The position numbers and the translations under genes were made by a program. The notes under the pieces are model-generated. The model saw nothing but the letters and a program-made list of their open reading frames with translations. It was not told the origin of the DNA and did not search any database. Below, in pieces: positions 54,328-62,445 of a DNA stretch of 64,000 bases. Location of the stretch: NCBI RefSeq assembly GCF_000429845.1, contig NZ_AUCQ01000016.1, positions 54,617-118,616 of the forward strand. Direction: 5' to 3'. Numbering within the stretch: position 1 is the stretch's first letter; every line of letters begins with the position of its first letter. Source of the stretch: Comamonas composti DSM 21721. GTDB taxonomy: Bacteria; Pseudomonadota; Gammaproteobacteria; Burkholderiales; Burkholderiaceae_C.

Positions 54328-55092
54328 CTAGTTGAGGATGTGGTAGCCGCCGTCTACATACAGCGTGCTGCCCGAGATGGCGCGCGCGCCGTCGGAGGCC
54401 AGAAAGGCGCACAGGGGGCCGACGTCGTCGGGCTGCAGCTCGCCGCCAATCGGCGAACGGCGTGCGCTGTCGGCGACCAGGGCATCGAAGCTGGCGATGC
54501 CCGAGGCCGCCCGGGTCTGTATCGGGCCGGGGGAGATGGCGTTCACCCGGATGCGGGCCGGGCCCAGCTCGGCGGCCAGATAGCGCGTGGTGGATTCGAG
54601 CGCCGCCTTGACGGGACCCATGATTCCGTAGTTGGGCACGGCGGCGCTCGCGCCCAGATAGCTCAGGGTCATGAGGCTGCCGCCTTCGTGCATCAAGGGC
54701 TCGGCCAGGCGGGCCATGCGGATGAAGGAGTGGCAGGACACGTCCATGGCCAGCGCAAAGCCCTGGCGCGAGCTGTCGAGCACGCGGCCATGCAGGTCCT
54801 GCCTGGGTGCAAAGGCCACGGCGTGCAGCAGAAAGTCCAGCCGGCCCCACTGGCGGGCGACGGCATCGAACAAGGCCTGCATCTGCGCATCGTCCTGCAC
54901 GTCCAGCGGCAGGCGCAGCTCGGCCTGCAGTTCATCGAGCAGCGGCTCCACATGGGGGCGGGCTTTCTCGCTCTGCCAGGTCGCGCCCAGCGTGGCGCCT
55001 GCAGCGCGCAGGGCCCGGGCGCAGGCCCAGGCGATGCTGTCGCGGTTGGCGATGCCTATGACCAGTCCTTTTTTGCCTGCGAGCATGCTCAT
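54328..55092 (-). CDS. fabI: Enoyl-[acyl-carrier-protein] reductase (FabI type)
   Basis: A 254-residue SDR enzyme. The N-terminal GLVIGIANRDSIAWACA is the FabI-type cofactor motif, and the catalytic pair is in NYGIMGPVKAAL (Tyr, six residues, Lys). FabI reduces enoyl-ACP in the last step of fatty-acid elongation. Its placement between phaC and the efflux genes suggests a specialised copy rather than the housekeeping enzyme. Start codon one base after the phaC stop. Confidence 0.9.
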   Translation of the reverse strand: MSMLAGKKGLVIGIANRDSIAWACARALRAAGATLGATWQSEKARPHVEPLLDELQAELRLPLDVQDDAQMQALFDAVARQWGRLDFLLHAVAFAPRQDLHGRVLDSSRQGFALAMDVSCHSFIRMARLAEPLMHEGGSLMTLSYLGASAAVPNYGIMGPVKAALESTTRYLAAELGPARIRVNAISPGPIQTRAASGIASFDALVADSARRSPIGGELQPDDVGPLCAFLASDGARAISGSTLYVDGGYHILN

Positions 55093-55093
55093 C

Positions 55094-56794
55094 TCACTTC
55101 TCCAGGACGTAGGTGCCCGGGGCCTCTCCCACGGGAGCGTAGCCCGAGGCTGGCGCACCCATGGCCGGCGGGGCCTGGAGCGGGGCCGAGCGCGCGCACA
55201 GCCATTCATGCCATGCAGGCCACCACGAGCCTGCATGCTCGGTCGCGGATTCGCTCCAGCTCTGGACCGGGCAGTGGCGCCCGCCCGCAGCGCGCGTGGC
55301 GATGTGGTAGCTGCGCCGCGGCCGGCCCGGCTCGCTGACGATGCCGGCGTTGTGCCCGCCACGGGTCAGGACAAAGGTGATCTGCGCAGGGCACAGGTGG
55401 TGCAGCTTGTAGACCGAGGGCCAGGGCGCGACGTGGTCGGTGGTGGTGCCCACGCAGAACACCGGGGTGCGCACGTCGGTCAGCGACACGGGCTGGTCCT
55501 TCACGGGGTAGCGGCCCGCAGCCAGATCGTTGTTCAGATACAGGCGGCGCAGGTACTGGGAGTGCATGCGCGCAGGCATGCGCGTGGCATCGGCGTTCCA
55601 GGCCATGAGGTCATTCATGGGCTGGCGTTCGCCGAGCAGGTATTCATTGACCATGCGCGACCACACCAGGTCCCGGGCGCGCAGCAGCGCGAAGGCTGCG
55701 GCCATCTGATCGCCGCGCAGATAGCCGGAGTCGGCCATTTGCGCTTCCAGCTGGGCGACCTGGCTGTCGTCGATGAACAGGCTGATCTCGCCGGGCTCGC
55801 TGAAGTCGGTCTGGGCCGCGAGCAGGGTCAGCGAGGCCAGGCGTTCGTCGCCGTCCCGCGCCATGGCGGCTGCGCCGATGGAGAGCAGGGTGCCGCCCAG
55901 GCAATAGCCTGCGCCATGGATCTTCTGTCCCGGAACAATGGCGCAGATCGCATCCAGCGCGGCCTGCAGGCCCAGCTCCAGATAGTCGTCCATGCCCAGG
56001 TCGCGCTCGGACTCGCCGGGGTTCTTCCAGGAGATGCAGAACACCGTATGGCCCTGCTCCACCAGATAGCGGATCAGGGAGTTGTGCTGCGACAGGTCGA
56101 GCACGTAGTACTTCATGATCCAGGCGGGGATGAGCAGCAGGGGCTCGGGATGGACCTCGGCCGTGCTCGGGCTGTACTGGATGAGTTCGATCAGGCGGTT
56201 GCGCAGCACCACCTTGCCGGGTGTGGCCGCCAGATCGCGTCCCAGCACGAAGTCCTCGGCGCCTGCGGGCGGCTGGCCGGCCATCTGGCGCAGGGCATCG
56301 TCCAGCCAGTGCTGCATGCCGCGCAGCAGGTTCTCGCCATTTTCGGCGCGGGTCTTCTCCAGCACTTCGGGGTTGGTGGCCAGCAGATTGCTGGGCGAGA
56401 GCATGTCCAGCCACTGGCGTATGCCAAATGCCACCTGGCTCTGGTGCAGCGGCGCGACGCCGCTCACGCCCTGGGTGGCGGCCTCCCACCAGCGCTGCTG
56501 CAGGCCAAAACCGTGCTGCATGAGGTTGAACGGCCATTGTTGCCAGGCCGGGGCGGCAAAGCGCCGGTCTTGCGATGCCGGCGTCTGCTGCGGGTTGGGA
56601 TCGGCGGCAAGCCGGGCCATCTCCAGCATCTGGCTGGCGGCCAGTTGGGCCAGCTCCTGCTGCTTGCCCGGAGAGATGGCCAGGTGGGACAGCCAGTCCA
56701 TCCAGGCCAGCCTTGTGGACTGCAGGGATGGGGAGGACGAGCAACGCGCCCAGGCTGCCCGCGCCGCAGTATCCATATCCGTGTGACTACTCAT
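55094..56794 (-). CDS. phaC: Polyhydroxyalkanoate synthase (class I type)
   Basis: A 566-residue PHA synthase that polymerises hydroxyacyl-CoA. The lipase-like box is GAGYCLGGTLL with the catalytic Cys near residue 298; the Asp lies in GTTTDHVAPW and the His in TRGGHNAGIV. The N-terminal domain is poorly conserved, as usual. The start at 56794 (MSSHTDMD) has GGAG only three bases upstream; 56803 is an alternative. It is the first gene of a minus-strand series reaching to ackA and is divergent from tetR. Confidence 0.93.
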   Translation of the reverse strand: MSSHTDMDTAARAAWARCSSSPSLQSTRLAWMDWLSHLAISPGKQQELAQLAASQMLEMARLAADPNPQQTPASQDRRFAAPAWQQWPFNLMQHGFGLQQRWWEAATQGVSGVAPLHQSQVAFGIRQWLDMLSPSNLLATNPEVLEKTRAENGENLLRGMQHWLDDALRQMAGQPPAGAEDFVLGRDLAATPGKVVLRNRLIELIQYSPSTAEVHPEPLLLIPAWIMKYYVLDLSQHNSLIRYLVEQGHTVFCISWKNPGESERDLGMDDYLELGLQAALDAICAIVPGQKIHGAGYCLGGTLLSIGAAAMARDGDERLASLTLLAAQTDFSEPGEISLFIDDSQVAQLEAQMADSGYLRGDQMAAAFALLRARDLVWSRMVNEYLLGERQPMNDLMAWNADATRMPARMHSQYLRRLYLNNDLAAGRYPVKDQPVSLTDVRTPVFCVGTTTDHVAPWPSVYKLHHLCPAQITFVLTRGGHNAGIVSEPGRPRRSYHIATRAAGGRHCPVQSWSESATEHAGSWWPAWHEWLCARSAPLQAPPAMGAPASGYAPVGEAPGTYVLEK

Positions 56795-57145
56795 GTGCTC
56801 CATGCTGCTGCGATGCAACATCGTTTTTGTTTATCTAAATCAATGATTTGACTTCAATACGACTGCTTGTTCGTTTTATTCTAGGCCATTTGCGACCAAT
56901 TGTTCGTTTTCACCTTGAATGCATGTTGTCAAGTTATCTAAAAGCAACGCGTATTGATCTAGTCGAGACAGCTGCCATTTATTCCTTGACGTTTAAACAA
57001 GATTCATATTTGCCCCCGTGCGCTTTGGCGGAAAGCTCGTACCATCCCCAGCCCAGCCGCCAGATGAGGCCCTTGGCGCCTGACAGCCAGGGCCTTGTCA
57101 AAGAGCGAGCCGTCCTCGTCTACAGTCACCCGGAGAGGAAAAAAA
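56795..57145. promoter_or_regulatory. AT-rich divergent control region between phaC and tetR
   Basis: The 350-base gap is clearly richer in A and T than its surroundings. TTGTTCGTTTT occurs at 56867-56877 and again at 56900-56910, 33 bases apart (about three helical turns), and a related CGTTTTTGTTTAT is at 56822. These could be binding sites for the TetR regulator. No gene was seen in it. Confidence 0.45.
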
Positions 57146-57793
57146 TTGGCCCACGCCCCTGATGCAAAAAAGACCGCGGTAGCCAAGCCGCGGCGCTATC
57201 TGTCGTCCTCCGAGCGCAAGCGGGAGATCCTGGATGCCGCCCTGCTGGAGTTCATGCAGGACGGCTATGCGGCCTCCACGGTGGAGCGCATTGCTGCGCG
57301 AGCCGGCCTGTCGAAGTCGGGGATTTATGCCCACTACCAGAGCAAGGAGCAGATCTTCGAGGAGCTGCTGACCACGGCCCTGCTGTCGTCCGAGGACTCG
57401 TTCGGCCTGTTGCTGTCGCAGACCCAGGGCTCGCTGCACGAGATCGTGGACGCCTATATCGACCAGATCTACAGCCGGCTCGAAAGCCCGCTGGCGGTCT
57501 CCACCTTCCAGCTGCTGATCGCCGAAGGCCGGCGTGCGCCCCGCGTCATAGAGCGCTGGAACCAGAGCGTGCTGATGCGCATGAGCACGGATACGCAAAA
57601 GCTCGTCGAGCAGTGCGTGGCCAGGGGCATCATGCGCAAAAGCGTTCTGAGCGAGAACTTCTTCGTGATCATTTCGCCGTTCGTGTTCTGGCTGGCCAAG
57701 AGCGTGCTGCTGGGCGAGGATGCCGTGGTCTCGCTGAGCCAGGTGCGTGAAATCCACCGGCAGCTGATGCTGGAGATCCTGCTGCCGCGCTGA
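57146..57793 (+). CDS. TetR/AcrR family transcriptional regulator
   Basis: A 215-residue regulator. The HTH occupies residues about 17-63 (REILDAALLEFMQDGYAAST, then IAARAGLSKSGIYAHYQSKE); the C-terminal domain is helical and would bind a ligand. The TTG at 57146 was chosen because GGAGAGGAA (57132-57140) is ideally placed; an earlier TTG at 57095 lacks such a site. It is divergent from phaC and is the only regulator adjacent to the PHA-efflux-acetate cluster. The ligand is unknown. Confidence 0.88.
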   Translation: MAHAPDAKKTAVAKPRRYLSSSERKREILDAALLEFMQDGYAASTVERIAARAGLSKSGIYAHYQSKEQIFEELLTTALLSSEDSFGLLLSQTQGSLHEIVDAYIDQIYSRLESPLAVSTFQLLIAEGRRAPRVIERWNQSVLMRMSTDTQKLVEQCVARGIMRKSVLSENFFVIISPFVFWLAKSVLLGEDAVVSLSQVREIHRQLMLEILLPR

Positions 57794-57897
57794 CCGGGCC
57801 GCATCCCGTCCGGCGCGCTGCACGGCTGTGGTAGCATGGCCCGCCTGTGTGTCCTGCCGCTGAGGCAGGCCCGAGTTGATCAGCCCAAGAACCAGCC

Positions 57898-57951
57898 ATG
57901 AACGGTAAGACCGTTTCCCTTTTTGTTGCCAAGTGGTGGCGCTTCCGTTAG
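57898..57951 (+). CDS. trpL: trp operon leader peptide
   Basis: A 17-codon ORF reads MNGKTVSLFVAKWWRFR and stops with TAG at 57949. Two adjacent Trp codons at 57934-57939 are the tryptophan sensor. The codons after them and the stop overlap the first arm of an attenuator. The gene precedes trpG by 223 bases. An upstream TAGCAT -10-like hexamer (about 57828) lacks a good -35, so the promoter is uncertain. A small CCTGCC/GGCAGG hairpin (57853-57869) lies before it and may end the tetR transcript. Confidence 0.88.
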   Translation: MNGKTVSLFVAKWWRFR

Positions 57952-58015
57952 GAGGCGGCATCTTGTTGCGGTGCATAACCGCTCCTTGCCGCCGTGACGG
58001 CAGCAAGGCTTTGAT
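57940..58015 (+). promoter_or_regulatory. Transcription attenuator of trpGDC
   Basis: Mutually exclusive pairings are visible. Arms 1 and 2: CGCTTCC (57940-57946) with GGAGGCG (57951-57957). Arms 2 and 3, the antiterminator: GGCGGCA (57954-57960) with TGCCGCC (57987-57993), enclosing a small GCGGT/ACCGC hairpin. Arms 3 and 4, the terminator: CCTTGC and GCCG (57984-57994) with CGGC and GCAAGG (57998-58008), followed by CTTTGAT. Stalling at the Trp codons would block arm 1 and allow the antiterminator. The T tract is short. Confidence 0.78.
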
Positions 58016-58174
58016 GGCAGTGGCTCTCCGGCACGGCGGCTCCAAGAATCAGGAGTCTGTCCCCATGCCTTTCGCTTGTCTTTCCCCGCATATCCGCACC
58101 CAGCGGATCCGTGCGTCCGTGCACTGCTGCTTCGGCTTTGCAATCCAGTCCCCTGTTTTCACCAAGGAGGCGGC

Positions 58175-58762
58175 ATGAGCAAGCTGCTGATGATCGATAA
58201 CTACGACAGCTTTACCTACAACATCGTGCAGTACTTTGGCGAGCTGGGCGCCGATGTCACCGTGGTGCGCAACGACGAGATCACGCTGGAGGCGCTGATC
58301 GCGCTCATGGAGCGCGAAGGCGTGGAGCGCCTGGTGATCTCGCCCGGCCCCTGCTCGCCGGCCGAGGCCGGGATCTCGGTGGCGGCGATCCGTCACTTTG
58401 CGGGCAAGCTGCCCATTCTGGGCGTGTGTCTGGGCCATCAGAGCATTGGCGCAGCCTTCGGCGGCGACATTGTTCGCGCAGGCCAGCAAATGCATGGCAA
58501 GACCAGCGTCATCAGCACCGACCAGCAAGGCGTGTTCGCGGGCCTGCCCCGGGAATTCACGGTCAATCGCTACCACTCCCTGGCCATAGACAAGAGCACG
58601 CTGCCCGATTGCCTGGCAATCACGGCCACCAGCGAGGACGGCGAGATCCAGGGCGTGCGCCATCGCGAGCTGGCCGTGGAGGGCGTGCAGTTCCACCCCG
58701 AAAGCATTCTCACCGAGCACGGCCATGCCATGCTGAAGAACTTTCTGACCGCCCAGATCTGA
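58175..58762 (+). CDS. trpG: Anthranilate synthase component II (glutamine amidotransferase)
   Basis: A 195-residue class I amidotransferase that supplies ammonia to TrpE. Seen are [16 protein letters not shown] at the N-terminus, [11 protein letters not shown], the nucleophile Cys in [12 protein letters not shown] (about residue 82) and the late [10 protein letters not shown] with catalytic His and Glu. AAGGAGG ideally precedes the ATG at 58175. First structural gene after the attenuator, followed by trpD and trpC. Confidence 0.97.
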   Translation: MSKLLMIDNYDSFTYNIVQYFGELGADVTVVRNDEITLEALIALMEREGVERLVISPGPCSPAEAGISVAAIRHFAGKLPILGVCLGHQSIGAAFGGDIVRAGQQMHGKTSVISTDQQGVFAGLPREFTVNRYHSLAIDKSTLPDCLAITATSEDGEIQGVRHRELAVEGVQFHPESILTEHGHAMLKNFLTAQI

Positions 58763-58780
58763 AGGCCCAAGCAAAATACA

Positions 58781-58857
58781 TAGCGGCTTGCGCTTGACCT
58801 GTCTTGAATTCAGATACGAATCGTATTGAAAACAAGGATAGACAAGCGCTAGCCGCT
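58781..58857. repeat. Family B repeat between trpG and trpD
   Basis: GGCTTGCGCTTG in the left arm (58781-58796) and CAAGCGCTAGCCGCT (58843-58857) in the right arm are complementary around a partly paired inner region (GAATTCAG, GAATCG). An in-frame TTG of trpD at 58804 lies inside it but is unlikely to be used. Confidence 0.7.
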
Positions 58858-58875
58858 CCTGAATTGATTAGCAAA

Positions 58876-59910
58876 ATGACGTCCATCACTCCCCAGGAAG
58901 CGCTGCAGCGCACCATCGAGCACCGCGAAATCTTCCACGACGAGATGCTGCACCTGATGCGCCTCATCATGCGCGGCGAGCTCTCGCCCGTGATGACGGC
59001 CTCCATCATCACGGGTCTGCGCGTGAAGAAGGAGACCATTGGCGAGATCACGGCCGCGGCCGAGGTCATGCGCGAGTTCTCCAACAAGGTGCATGTGGCC
59101 GACAAGACCCATCTGGTGGACATCGTGGGCACGGGCGGCGACGGCGCCCACACCTTCAACATCTCCACCTGCTCGACCTTTGTGATCGCGGCCGCAGGCG
59201 GCAAGGTCAGCAAGCATGGCGGGCGCAGCGTCTCCAGCAAGAGCGGCAGCGCCGACGTCATGGAGGCCCTGGGCGTGAACATCAACCTGGGGGCCGAGCA
59301 GATCGCGAAGTGCATTGCCGACGTCGGCATAGGCTTCATGTTCGCGCCCAACCACCACCCGGCCATGAAGAACGTGGCGCCCGTGCGCAAGGAGCTGGGC
59401 GTGCGCACCATCTTCAACATCCTGGGCCCGCTGACGAATCCGGCCAGCGCGCCCAACATCCTCATGGGCGTGTTCCACGAAGACCTGGTGGGCATTCAGG
59501 TGCGCGCACTGCAGCGCCTGGGGGCCGAGCATGCAATCGTGGTCTACGGGCGGGACGGCCTCGACGAAATCAGCCTGGGGGCCGGGACCCTGGTCGGCGA
59601 GCTGCGGGACGGCGTGGTGCGTGAATACGAAATCCACCCCGAGGACTTCGGCCTGCGCATGGTGGGCACGCGCGCCTTCAAGGTCGAGACCCCCGAGGAA
59701 TCCAAGGCCATGCTGCTGGGCGTGCTGCAGGGCGACAGCGGCCCGGCGCGCGATATCGTCTGCCTGAACGCGGGCGCAGCCCTGTATGCGGCGAACGTGG
59801 CCAGCTCCATCGAGGACGGGCTGGCGCGTGCCCAGGCCGCGCTGGACAGTGGCGCGGCCCTGGCCAAGCAGCAGCAACTGGCCGCTTACAGCCACGAAGT
59901 CACCCGCTGA
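58876..59910 (+). CDS. trpD: Anthranilate phosphoribosyltransferase
   Basis: A 344-residue enzyme joining anthranilate and PRPP. Landmarks: [20 protein letters not shown] (PRPP loop), [35 protein letters not shown] and GPLTNPA. The start at 58876 ([12 protein letters not shown]) was chosen because family members begin this way; the extension back to 58804 runs into a family B repeat. No strong ribosome binding site is visible, so coupling to trpG is possible. Confidence 0.97.
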   Translation: MTSITPQEALQRTIEHREIFHDEMLHLMRLIMRGELSPVMTASIITGLRVKKETIGEITAAAEVMREFSNKVHVADKTHLVDIVGTGGDGAHTFNISTCSTFVIAAAGGKVSKHGGRSVSSKSGSADVMEALGVNINLGAEQIAKCIADVGIGFMFAPNHHPAMKNVAPVRKELGVRTIFNILGPLTNPASAPNILMGVFHEDLVGIQVRALQRLGAEHAIVVYGRDGLDEISLGAGTLVGELRDGVVREYEIHPEDFGLRMVGTRAFKVETPEESKAMLLGVLQGDSGPARDIVCLNAGAALYAANVASSIEDGLARAQAALDSGAALAKQQQLAAYSHEVTR

Positions 59911-60003
59911 GTGGCTGTCCCTGGGCTGGGACGTGCCAGGCTTGAGCATTGCCTTGTATAGCGTCGGCCTTGCGTGCCGAGCACCAACGGAAAAAGGAAT
60001 CCC

Positions 60004-60807
60004 ATGTCAGATATCTTGAAACAAATCTGCGAGGTCAAGGTCCAGGAAGTGGCCGCCGCCAAGAAGCGCATGCCGCTGGCGGACATGCGCCGCGACGCCG
60101 AAAGCCGCGTGCTCACGCGCGACTTTGCGGGCGCCTTGCGCGCCAAGATCGCCCAGGGCCAGGCCGGTGTGATCGCCGAGATCAAGAAGGCCAGCCCCAG
60201 CAAGGGCGTGATCCGCACGGGCGAATTCATCCCTGCCGACATCGCCCAAAGCTATGCCTTTGGCGACGGCAAGGTCAGCGCCGCCTGCCTCTCGGTGCTC
60301 ACCGACCGCCAGTTCTTCCAGGGCAGCGTGGACTATCTCAAGCAGGCCCGCGCCAGCTGCTCCCTGCCGGTGCTGCGCAAGGACTTCATGGTCGATCCCT
60401 ACCAGATCTACGAATCGCGCGCCATGGGCGCGGACTGCGTGCTGTTGATTGCCGCATGTCTGGACGACGCGCAAATGGCCGAAATGGAGCAGATCGCGCA
60501 AAGCCTGGACATGGCCGTGCTGGTCGAGGTCCACGACGGCGCCGAGCTGGAGCGCGCGCTCAAGCTCGCCACGCCGCTGGTGGGCATCAACAACCGCAAT
60601 CTGCGCAGCTTCGAAGTCAGCCTGCAGACCACGCTTGCGCTGCAAAAGCAGGTGCCTGCGGACCGCCTGCTGGTCACCGAGTCCGGCATTGCCAGCGCGG
60701 CCGATGTGCAGACCCTGCGCGATGCAGGCATCCACGCCTTCCTCGTGGGCGAGACCTTCATGCGCGCCAAGGAGCCCGGCGAAGCCCTGGCCGAACTGTT
60801 CGCCTAG
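60004..60807 (+). CDS. trpC: Indole-3-glycerol phosphate synthase
   Basis: A 267-residue TIM-barrel enzyme that closes the indole ring in tryptophan synthesis. Motifs: [16 protein letters not shown] (catalytic Lys and Glu), [44 protein letters not shown] and VTESGIAS. It lies 93 bases after trpD. TrpF, trpB and trpA are not in the window. Confidence 0.97.
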   Translation: MSDILKQICEVKVQEVAAAKKRMPLADMRRDAESRVLTRDFAGALRAKIAQGQAGVIAEIKKASPSKGVIRTGEFIPADIAQSYAFGDGKVSAACLSVLTDRQFFQGSVDYLKQARASCSLPVLRKDFMVDPYQIYESRAMGADCVLLIAACLDDAQMAEMEQIAQSLDMAVLVEVHDGAELERALKLATPLVGINNRNLRSFEVSLQTTLALQKQVPADRLLVTESGIASAADVQTLRDAGIHAFLVGETFMRAKEPGEALAELFA

Positions 60808-60834
60808 AACTTGCAGTGGCGCTCCTTTAAAAGA

Positions 60835-60910
60835 AGCAGGTAGCGCTTGCCTATCAACGATTTCAGATAAGAAATGCCTTGAAATGGATGAACACCAAGC
60901 GCAAGCCGCT
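60835..60910. repeat. Family B repeat overlapping the start of ung
   Basis: AGGTAGCGCTTG in the left arm and CAAGCGCAAGCCGCT (60896-60910) in the right arm, with inner GATTTCAG and CTTGAAAT, identify a family B copy. The ung start codon at 60884 is inside it. Confidence 0.7.
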
Positions 60911-61603
60911 ACGCAATTGATTAGCACCAACCCGCAGGACTGGCCCGTGGCCCCGGGCTGGCAGCCCCTGGTCGATGCCTTTTTCGAGCAGGGCGCAGGC
61001 CGGCAGTTGCTGGGCTTTCTACAGCAGCGGCTGGATGCGGACGCGGTGGTTTTCCCGCCTCGCCCGCTGCGCGCGCTGGAACTCACACCACCCGAAGCCG
61101 TGCGCGTGGTGATTCTGGGCCAGGACCCCTATCACGGGCGCGGCCAGGCCGAAGGGCTGGCGTTCTCCGTGGCCAGCGGCGTGCGCCTGCCGCCCTCGCT
61201 GCAAAACATCTTCAAGGAAATGCAGCGCGACCTGGGCCAGCCCTTTCCCGCGTTCCCCAACCCAGGCGGCTCTCTGGTGCAATGGGCGAAAAACGGCGTG
61301 CTGCTGCTCAACACCTGCCTCACCGTGGAAGAGGGCCAGGCCGCGAGCCACTCGGGCAAGGGCTGGGAAAAACTCACCGATGCCGTGATACGCCATGTGG
61401 CCGAAGGCCAGCGCCCCGTGGTCTTCATGCTCTGGGGCAACCATGCGCAGAGCAAGCGCGTCTTCATCCCGCAGGACCGAGGCCACCTGGTGCTGACCAG
61501 CAACCACCCCTCGCCGCTGTCGGCGCTGCGCCCGCCCGTGCCCTTCATAGGCAACGGCCACTTCGGCCGCGCCCGCGAATTTCGCCTGCAGCATGGTTAT
61601 TGA
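60884..61603 (+). CDS. ung: Uracil-DNA glycosylase
   Basis: A 239-residue family 1 enzyme that removes uracil from DNA. It has the catalytic VVILGQDPYHGRGQAEGLAF (Asp, about residues 75-94), LLLNTCLTVEEG, FMLWGNHAQSK and the late SNHPSPLSALR with the catalytic His. The first dozen codons (MDEHQAQAATQL) fall in the family B repeat, so the N-terminus appears to be derived from the repeat or the true start lies further in. It ends the trp cluster before the AT-rich island. Confidence 0.95.
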   Translation: MDEHQAQAATQLISTNPQDWPVAPGWQPLVDAFFEQGAGRQLLGFLQQRLDADAVVFPPRPLRALELTPPEAVRVVILGQDPYHGRGQAEGLAFSVASGVRLPPSLQNIFKEMQRDLGQPFPAFPNPGGSLVQWAKNGVLLLNTCLTVEEGQAASHSGKGWEKLTDAVIRHVAEGQRPVVFMLWGNHAQSKRVFIPQDRGHLVLTSNHPSPLSALRPPVPFIGNGHFGRAREFRLQHGY

Positions 61604-61870
61604 GATCGTCAACCGGCTCTGAGTCCCGTCCTTCGGCTGCGGCGCAGCCGGCAGAGGGCTTGGCAGGACAGCCCAGAGGCTGGTTTTCACAAGGCCTGCA
61701 ATGGGGTTCAAGATTGTCTTGAGCAATTCAATTCCGCGCTTTCAGCCGCTGGCGATCGGCTCTCGGCCGAAGCGCAAGCCTGCACGATGATGGACGCTGC
61801 AGCGATGCCCTGAAGCGGGCGTGGACGCAATCAAGCCGCAGTGCGGCCAGTCTGCCCGGCGGCAGCCCGC
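61604..61870. other. Intergenic region after ung
   Basis: No gene is visible in this GC-rich stretch. CGGCTGCGGCGCAGCCGG (61637-61654) is a palindromic stem that could end the ung transcript; it is not followed by a T tract. Confidence 0.45.
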
Positions 61871-61970
61871 AGAGAGTCTCTCAAACCCCAGGCCCTGCAA
61901 GATTGCACACATCAAAATCAATACGCTGCGGCGCTGAATTTCGGGTATTGGGGGTTTTGAGAGACTCTCT
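61871..61970. mobile_element. 100-base inverted-repeat element at the island border
   Basis: AGAGAGTCTCTCAAACCCC (61871-61889) is repeated inverted as GGGGTTTTGAGAGACTCTCT (61951-61970), with one extra base. The interior of 61 bases encodes nothing. Base composition changes from GC-rich to AT-rich right after the right arm, so the element marks or caused the junction. Confidence 0.6.
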
Positions 61971-62085
61971 AAAGCAAGGATATTTCTCCAAGGCGGTTAT
62001 CAATACAAAGAAAATAATTTATGGAGGAAGGCCAATTTATGCAACAAATACCTTTCATTCGAAAATTTCAAATCCATCACTTTTT

Positions 62086-62445
62086 CTATAAAAATTTCTT
62101 TAGGTTCAATATTCGTAATAATCTATTTTGACACTCCTTTTCTATTGACAGATCCAAGATTCATATTGTTTTCCATTGACCTGAATTATCATTGCATTTA
62201 TTTATGGAAACTAGCTCAATCCAGTCATTTGGTAAAACTCCTGATGGATCAGAGCTAAATCTTCTTGCGTCCTTGAAGACTAAATATCTGGATTTAATGT
62301 CTTCAGTTACATAAAAATTTCAAATATCTTCTCGAATACGAGAAATGCAGTCTGTTTTTATTTTTTCTTCTCTTCCATTAATTAAAATTTCTTCGCATGC
62401 TCAATCACCCAAGTATATGGGTTTGAGAAATTTTTTCGGATTCAT
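62086..62445 (-). pseudogene. Decayed immunity-like gene with three in-frame TGA codons
   Basis: From ATG at 62445 the frame reads MNPKKFLKPIYLGD, TGA, ACEEILINGREEKIKTDC then ISRIREDI, TGA, NFYVTEDIKSRYLVFKDARR and on through GVLPNDWIELV to another TGA, ending at 62086. The spacing of IYLGD.AC, ISRIR, NFY..EDI and LPND is what I recall from a family of small immunity-like proteins found near Rhs and similar toxins (possibly DUF6258). The TGAs at 62401-62403, 62320-62322 and 62161-62163 fit single changes from CGA or TGG. AT-rich. Confidence 0.6.

Noticed and set aside
61903..62091. A 62-residue plus-strand protein at the island border
   Set aside because: It starts inside the inverted-repeat element, lacks a ribosome binding site and has no recognisable motif.
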